NCBI GenBank assembly: GCA_016714125.1
Contig: JADJNX010000007.1
Location: 1 to 64,000 of the forward strand
DNA from: Ignavibacteriales bacterium
Lineage (GTDB): Bacteria > Bacteroidota > Ignavibacteria > Ignavibacteriales > Ignavibacteriaceae
Length of the DNA: 64,000 nt
Direction of reading: 5' to 3'
Each line of letters opens with the position of its first letter. Position 1 is the first letter of the stretch. A program made the position numbers and the translations under genes. The notes beneath the pieces are model-generated. The model did not search any database and had not been told where the DNA came from. It was given only the letters and a program-made list of their open reading frames with translations. Below, piece by piece: positions 59,257 to 64,000 of this stretch.

Positions 59257-59883
59257 TTATAAAAAATTAACCAGTGTAACAAGTGCAACCACCCCGGTGA
59301 TTATGATTAAAAGTCCGGCAATTCTGTTTACCCATTTCAGACCTTTCATATCAAGTTTTTTCCTGAAAAGTGTAACACCCATGGTGAGAACAAGAAACCA
59401 CAAAGCTGAGCCCACAAATACCCCCACAACCAGTGTGGTGGCGGAAAGCAAACTCATACCATCTCCAAATCCAAAGGCTGCAAAAACTGCAAGAAACGAA
59501 AAGATCGTAAGTGGATTGGTAAGGGTTAAAAAGACTGTGTAAAAAAACGAGCCGGCAAGACTGTCCTTGTCTGCGGGAATTGTTGGATCTTTTGGCTGTG
59601 TAAGGTATGTTTTGACACCTATGTAAAGAAGGAGTGATCCTCCAATAAGTTGTATCCAAAACTGCTGTTCCAGAATAAGGTCTGAGATCATTGTAAGTCC
59701 AAAAGCTGCGATACATGCGTATAACATATCTGCGGTAGCTGCTCCAAGTCCAATAACAAATCCATGCATTTTCCCCTCTGTGAGGGTCTTGCGAACGCAG
59801 ATTATTCCTATCGGACCAATTGGCAGAGCCATTGCAAAACCAATAATAAGTCCTTTTAAGAAAAGGGTTATTTCAGCTATCAT
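59257..59883 (-). CDS. LysE/RhtB family amino-acid exporter
   Basis: 208 residues, six TM helices. Family blocks: 'FAMALPIGPIGIICVRKTLT' about 16-35, 'GFVIGLGAATADMLYACIAA' about 41-60, 'IQLIGGSLLLYIGVKTYLT', 'FFYTVFLTLTNPLTIFSFLA' about 112-131 with the conserved NP, and a C-terminal 'WVNRIAGLLIIITGVVAL'. Exports amino acids or similar small molecules by proton exchange; the substrate is not determinable. Confidence 0.88.
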   Translation of the reverse strand: MIAEITLFLKGLIIGFAMALPIGPIGIICVRKTLTEGKMHGFVIGLGAATADMLYACIAAFGLTMISDLILEQQFWIQLIGGSLLLYIGVKTYLTQPKDPTIPADKDSLAGSFFYTVFLTLTNPLTIFSFLAVFAAFGFGDGMSLLSATTLVVGVFVGSALWFLVLTMGVTLFRKKLDMKGLKWVNRIAGLLIIITGVVALVTLVNFL

Positions 59884-59928
59884 ATCTTTTATTTAACCAA
59901 CAATATTTGTGTAGAAGACTTAAAACAA

Positions 59929-59958
59929 ACAGAAGCGGCAGATTCCTGCCGCTTCTGT
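59929..59958 (-). terminator. Intrinsic terminator after the OmpA-like gene
   Basis: Perfect 13-base arms acagaagcggcag / ctgccgcttctgt with a 4-base loop, followed on the minus strand by TTTGTTTT; about 18 bases past the OmpA stop. Confidence 0.9.
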
Positions 59959-59976
59959 AAACAATTATTTTAACTT

Positions 59977-61445
59977 TTAGTTTTTAGAGAGTAACTTTAC
60001 TTCAACTCTTCTGTTCATTGATCTGCCTTCAACAGTATCGTTTGAAGCGATAGGACTGTCTTTGCCATAACCAACTATTTTCAGATTCGAAGCACTTGCA
60101 CCTTTACTAACAAGATAAGTAACTACTGATTGAGCTCTTTGTCTTGAAAGTTCTTTATTGTAACTTGCTGATCCGATACCATCTGTATGTCCGGCAACTT
60201 CCCATTTGTAGTTAGGATTTGCATTCATTGTTACAGCAAGTGCATTAAGATCTGCATAAGCTGAAGGTAAAAGATTTGCTTTGCCAAATTCGAAATTTGC
60301 ATCTCCACTTAGCACAACAGTTTTTACTTCCTGCTCAATTATGATTACTTCAACTTCTTTTTCAACAGGGCAACCTGCTGCATCAACTTCAACTTTAGCC
60401 GGAGTATTCGGGCATTTGTCGAGGTAATCAGCTACGCCGTCACCATCGGAATCCATTGGGCATCCGTTAACATCAACTTTTGCACCTTTGGGGGTACTTG
60501 TACATTTGTCAAGATAATCGGGAACTCCGTCGCCATCTGTATCGAGTGGGCAACCGTTAGCATCAACTTTAGCTGTGGTTGGTGTATTTTGACATTTGTC
60601 AAGATAATCGGGAACAAGATCGCCATCGGTATCGAGTGGGCAACCGTTTTTGTCAACTTTTGCTTCTTTAGGTGTGTTAGCACATTTATCAAGATAATCA
60701 GGAACACCATCTTTGTCTGCATCCAACGGGCATCCAAATTCATCAACTTTTACGCCTGCCTGTGTACCAGGGCATGCATCTTCGGCATTAGGAACGCCAT
60801 CGCCGTCAGTATCTGTCTCTCTTCCAAAATAGTATGAAAGGCCTGCGTTTGCGGTAATAAAGAGATCATTCCCTGAGCCACCATTGATATCATCCAACCA
60901 GTCTTGAGTTCCGATTACGATTCCACCCATCAGATTAAAGCTAATAGCTTTTGACACGAAGATTTTTGCACCAACATCACCATTGTAAGCAAGCATCTGT
61001 TTTGTGTATTTTCCTGCAACACCATTTGGTAATACCACTGAATTAATATCCTGTGGCGAAAACCATAAATTGGATGCACCAACACTTACCCATGGATAAA
61101 CAGCATCTCCGATGGAAAGGGTGCAAAATCAGTGGCGAACTCGTTGGTAATATTACCGGATCCAACAGGAGCGTCTTTACCGGTTATTTTACCCTTTTGA
61201 CCAAAAGCTCTTATTCCAAGATTTCCTTGCCCTGTTGAAGGGAAGTAATACTCGAAGGAAAGTCTTCCGTCGTAGTTCATTGTATTTGTATTGTAATCTG
61301 TTAGTCCATAAGTTACGCCACCTTCAACAGTGACACCAAAGATACCGGACATTGCGTTGTTGTTTGTCGGCTGCACTTTGTTCTGCGCCGTAGCTAATTG
61401 GGATAAAAGGATTACAATCATCCCAAAAAAAGTAAATAGTTTCAT
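59977..61445 (-). CDS. OmpA-family outer membrane protein with thrombospondin type 3 repeats (frame broken)
   Basis: About 489 residues. Signal peptide 'MKLFTFFGMIVILLSQLATA'; N-terminal eight-stranded barrel to about residue 205; five calcium-binding TSP3 repeats ('DTDGDGVPNAEDACPGTQ', 'DADKDGVPDYLDKCANTP', 'DTDGDLVPDYLDKCQNTP', 'DTDGDGVPDYLDKCTSTP', 'DSDGDGVADYLDKCPNTP'), each with a Cys pair; C-terminal OmpA peptidoglycan-binding domain ('VAGHTDGIGSASYNKELSRQ', 'RAQSVVTYLVSKG', 'RSMNRRVEVKL'). The frame breaks about 61100 in 'cccttt' ('TDFAP' then 'IGDAVYPWVSVGA'). Links outer membrane and cell wall. Ended by a strong terminator. Confidence 0.9.
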
Positions 61446-61486
61446 TTAAAACTCCAATATTGTAAAAAATAAAATGGTTCTTCTTT

Positions 61487-61987
61487 CTAATTAAAGAAAA
61501 ACCTTGCGCCAATACCCGCATCAATACCAAAACCGGTACCGGGGGTAATCTGAAATACCGGAACTACCTCGACAAAGACGTCAATTGGCGTATTTGCAGG
61601 TAACCAGGCGATGCCGAGAACACCTCTAACACCAACAGAACCATCATAACCGCCGCCACTATTGTATCTGCCACCGATTCCATAATATAGAGGGAATCTT
61701 TCTGTTGAACTGATTGCGGTAAATGAATGCCATAAATAATCCATGTGGAAATGGATTCTGCCTTTGCCATCATAGATGTAGTCGTTTTTTGAAATTCGAT
61801 CACCACCGACCGAAAATCCCAACCCAAAATCGAAAGCATTCGTTTTGGAAGTCCACAATTTTGCACTTAATCCCGTTGGCTCCCCGAGTATAAACCCGAG
61901 ACCAAATCCGTGGTCTTGTGCTGAGCCGGGTTTGGCGAGTAGAACAAACAGTCCCAGTGCCAAAACAGCAAGTAAATTATTTTTCAT
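61487..61987 (-). CDS. Small outer membrane beta-barrel protein (DUF3996-like)
   Basis: 166 residues with signal peptide 'MKNNLLAVLALGLFVLLA' and cleavage after 'GSAQ'. Alternating beta strands with Gly and aromatic girdles ('GFGLGFILGEPTGLSAKLWT', 'FPLYYGIGGRYNSGG', 'VRGVLGIAWLPANTPIDVFV') and a C-terminal 'AGIGARFFFN' ending in an aromatic pair, as in BAM substrates. Resembles the DUF3996/outer membrane insertion signal proteins. No function known. 41 bases upstream of the OmpA-like gene and probably cotranscribed. Confidence 0.7.
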   Translation of the reverse strand: MKNNLLAVLALGLFVLLAKPGSAQDHGFGLGFILGEPTGLSAKLWTSKTNAFDFGLGFSVGGDRISKNDYIYDGKGRIHFHMDYLWHSFTAISSTERFPLYYGIGGRYNSGGGYDGSVGVRGVLGIAWLPANTPIDVFVEVVPVFQITPGTGFGIDAGIGARFFFN

Positions 61988-62162
61988 GTTACAACTCCTT
62001 TTAGATAATTGTTCACGCTTTTGTTAATAAAATTCCGTTAATAAATTTCCTCTTATACTACCCAATTTAGCCCCTGATTTCGGGGATACAATCGCACAAA
62101 GGATTGAAAACTGGATTACATCGAGTGGGGGACTACAGGGTGAGTTTTGTGGGTTAAGAGGG

Positions 62163-63076
62163 TTAGAAACCCCAGAGCAACCAGCTGCTTTGTGCTTTTT
62201 CCAATAACATTTTCAAGTTAAATGTTCCATCTTTAAGGTTTATCATTACGGAATCGATATTTTTGCCCAGATTTTTATTTACATTCACAGACAATTCCTT
62301 TAGTCCGACTGAACCATCTTTTAAATTGGTCATCACGGAATCCAGGTTCTGAGCGAGTGAAGGATCCATCAGGAGTCTTCCTACACTTCCGTTTCCATCT
62401 TTTACATTTCTGACAATCGTCATTAGATCGGCGGACATGGTCTCTGTGTTGTTTAGTGTTGACTTAATCAGAGTATTGAATCCTGATGAGCCCGATTTCA
62501 GCAATGCAATTGCTGAATCAAAATTTTGGGAAAGATCATCATCCATCAACAGTCTTCCAACAATTCCTTTCCATCCTTAATATAGGTTGTAATTTTGGCG
62601 AGATCTGCTGTGATCTCGGATGTATTATCAATAGTCCCTTTCAACGAGGCAAAGATTTCATCAAGGTTTATCGGAGGAGCTGTTTTAATCTGATCCTTGT
62701 CTTCAATAGTTACAGCTTTTCCCTTACCCGGTGAAATAAAAAGAATCTTGTTCCCCATCAACCCCTCTGTTCCAATATTTGCAATAGCATTTTTGTTGAT
62801 AAACTTGCGAACACTTTCATCAATTATCATATCAACCTGAACCGATGTGTCAGTTATGATTGAAATGCCTTCCACCACACCAACATTGATCCCCGCAAAG
62901 CGGACATTTCCACCAACCTGAAGCCCTCCAACATCCTTAAAAACACCTGAGATGTTAAAAGTGCTGCGGAACAATTGTTGTTTTTCACCAATAAAATAGA
63001 TCGCAAGAATAAATACCACGACACCGACGGTGATAAAGATACCCAGCCTGATTTTGTTTTTTGAATCATTTTTCAT
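62163..63076 (-). CDS. mlaD: MlaD/MCE-domain lipid-transport protein (frame broken)
   Basis: Substrate-binding subunit of the Mla/MCE ABC system that moves phospholipids between the membranes. 'IRLGIFITVGVVVFILAIYF' is the N-terminal TM anchor; the MCE domain at about 38-115 shows 'FKDVGGLQVGGNVRFAGINV' then 'GVVEGISI' and 'GLMGNKILFISPGKGKAVTI'. The long C-terminal part is a helical region with repeated 'GRLL.DPSLAQNLD' and 'DSVMTNLKDG' units, seen in extended MCE proteins. The frame breaks about 62570 ('IKDGK' then 'GIVGRLLMDDDLSQNFDSAI'). Lies directly after mlaF and mlaE. Confidence 0.85.
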
Positions 63077-63102
63077 TTTGTAATCTCACTTTAATCCATT
63101 GG

Positions 63103-63897
63103 TCAATATTCAAAGAATGACCGGACCCATTTATCTGTTGAATTTTGCATCTCTTCAAACGAACCTTCTGCATAACAAACGCCTTCTTTCAGCACAATTA
63201 TTCTGTTGCCTGTAAGTTTGGCACACTCAATATCATGTGTAATGATAATTGATGTGGTTTCATATTTCTTCTGCACTTGTATTATAAGTTCGCTTATCTC
63301 TCGTGATGTGATCGGATCAAGACCCGTTGTTGGTTCATCATAGAGCATAATTTCCGGTTTTAATATCAGGGTTCTTGCAAGCCCAAGCCTTTTACGCATA
63401 CCCCCCGAGAGTTCGGAGGTCATCTGGTCAATCGCATCCGAAAGACCAACATTTTCAAGAGCTTCTTTTACGCGGAGATTTATCTCCTCGTTTACAATTT
63501 TTACTTTTTGCCGTCTTAGGGGAAATTCAAGATTTTCCCTTACGGTCATCGAGTCGTAGAGAGCACCGCTCTGGAAGAGGAATCCTATTTTTTTTCGTAT
63601 TTCGGACAATTCGTTTCTCTTTAAATTCGAAACATTTTGTCCAAATAAAACAAGATCCCCTTCATCCCACTCGAGCAGACCAACAATACACTTTATTAAT
63701 ACCGACTTTCCTGTTCCTGATTTCCCCAGGATCACAAGATTTTCCCCTTTGTAAATTTTCAGACTGATATCAACCAAAACTTTTTTTTCACCAAAAGATT
63801 TTTTGAGATTTTTCATCTCCACAACAATGGATTTCTCCGATGTTTCTGTTGTAATTGGTTTGTTGTCCTCAACCATTATTTTCATTTGCGTAGCCAT
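63103..63897 (-). CDS. mlaF: ABC transporter ATPase of the Mla/MCE system
   Basis: 264 residues from the ATG at 63897, one base after the mlaE stop; an in-frame ATG at 63933 overlaps mlaE and is rejected. Walker A 'LGKSGTGKSVLIKCIVGLLE' about 61-80, with the GTGKSV form typical of MlaF/Mkl; Q-loop 'IGFLFQSGALYDSMTVRENL' about 109-128; signature 'ELSGGMRKRLGLARTL' about 162-177; Walker B 'IMLYDEPTTGLDP' about 183-195. Hydrolyses ATP to drive lipid transfer with MlaE and MlaD. Confidence 0.92.
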   Translation of the reverse strand: MATQMKIMVEDNKPITTETSEKSIVVEMKNLKKSFGEKKVLVDISLKIYKGENLVILGKSGTGKSVLIKCIVGLLEWDEGDLVLFGQNVSNLKRNELSEIRKKIGFLFQSGALYDSMTVRENLEFPLRRQKVKIVNEEINLRVKEALENVGLSDAIDQMTSELSGGMRKRLGLARTLILKPEIMLYDEPTTGLDPITSREISELIIQVQKKYETTSIIITHDIECAKLTGNRIIVLKEGVCYAEGSFEEMQNSTDKWVRSFFEY

Positions 63898-63898
63898 A

Positions 63899-64000
63899 TT
63901 AATAATTAAGCAAACTTGTGATCTGTACTGCAATCATATCGATGATAAATACAGTTAATGAGGCAAACACTACTGCGGAATTCGCAGCTTTTCCCACCCC
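63899..64000 (-). CDS. mlaE: MlaE-type permease, C-terminal 33 residues (partial)
   Basis: Runs off the window. 'GVGKAANSAVVFASLTVFII' then 'DMIAVQITSLLNY' matches the end of MlaE/YrbE permeases (GVGxATxxAVV, last TM helix). The stop TAA is one base before the mlaF ATG, giving the order mlaE-mlaF-mlaD. Confidence 0.8.
   Translation of the reverse strand, partial: GVGKAANSAVVFASLTVFIIDMIAVQITSLLNY

Overview
The window looks like a chromosomal segment of an Ignavibacteria-like bacterium (Bacteroidota/Chlorobi side of the FCB group). The reasons are the many secreted proteins with a C-terminal 'NYPNPFNP...' type IX secretion (T9SS) sorting domain, Bacteroidota-type families (S46 dipeptidyl peptidase, TonB receptor, FG-GAP proteins, OmpA with thrombospondin type 3 repeats), a diderm envelope gene set (BamD, MlaDEF, GmhA) and moderate, AT-leaning base composition. 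No rRNA, tRNA, CRISPR array, prophage or complete insertion sequence was seen.

Layout. 1-5.05 kb (minus): broken glycosyltransferase, methyltransferase, large BNR-repeat secreted protein. 5.1-9.6 kb (plus): two tandem paralogous membrane-spanning regulators, each with a secreted LamG-like sensor (plus Kelch in the first), one TM helix and a cytoplasmic SARP-like winged helix with a TPR/BTAD-like tail. 10-16.9 kb (minus): gmd, ccmB, ccmA, a secreted HEFHH protein, thioesterase, bamD, an unknown protein and htpX in a tight run. 17.1-18.96 kb: homopolymer G/C/T sequence that is almost certainly not genuine. 19.2-26.2 kb: SDR, FecR-like protein, T9SS protein, HAD phosphatase, aspartate kinase and a PLP trans-sulfuration enzyme. 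26.2-30.6 kb: a structured leader, two T9SS-secreted endonuclease I paralogues and a GroES-like gene between them. 30.9-37.4 kb is accessory DNA: orphan MNT and HicB genes, a small zinc protein, an XRE-ImmA regulator with a 43-residue companion, and a type IIG-like restriction-methylation gene. 37.7-48 kb: S46 and M14 peptidases, FAD oxidoreductase, gmhA, phosphoesterase, KefF/KefB-like pair. 48-57.8 kb: T9SS serine hydrolase, BNR and FG-GAP proteins, TonB receptor, RibD/DHFR-like reductase. 57.9-64 kb: AI-2E family permease, a 49-residue membrane protein, LysE transporter, OmpA protein, an outer membrane protein and mlaD-mlaF-mlaE.

Two qualities of the sequence colour everything. First, about two dozen genes carry single-base frame breaks, mostly at short homopolymers, and three carry one in-frame stop. 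Together with the poly-G block this points to an imperfect consensus rather than mass pseudogenisation, so I annotate the whole gene span and state where each frame breaks. Second, short dispersed repeats (CCGTG/CACGG words, 'cacagag' words, period-8 microrepeats) fill several intergenic gaps and extend into or interrupt coding frames.

The most interesting biology is the tandem LamG/Kelch-TM-SARP regulator pair, the XRE-ImmA/43-residue protein/type IIG cluster, and a duplicated stem element with terminators upstream of the metB-like gene.
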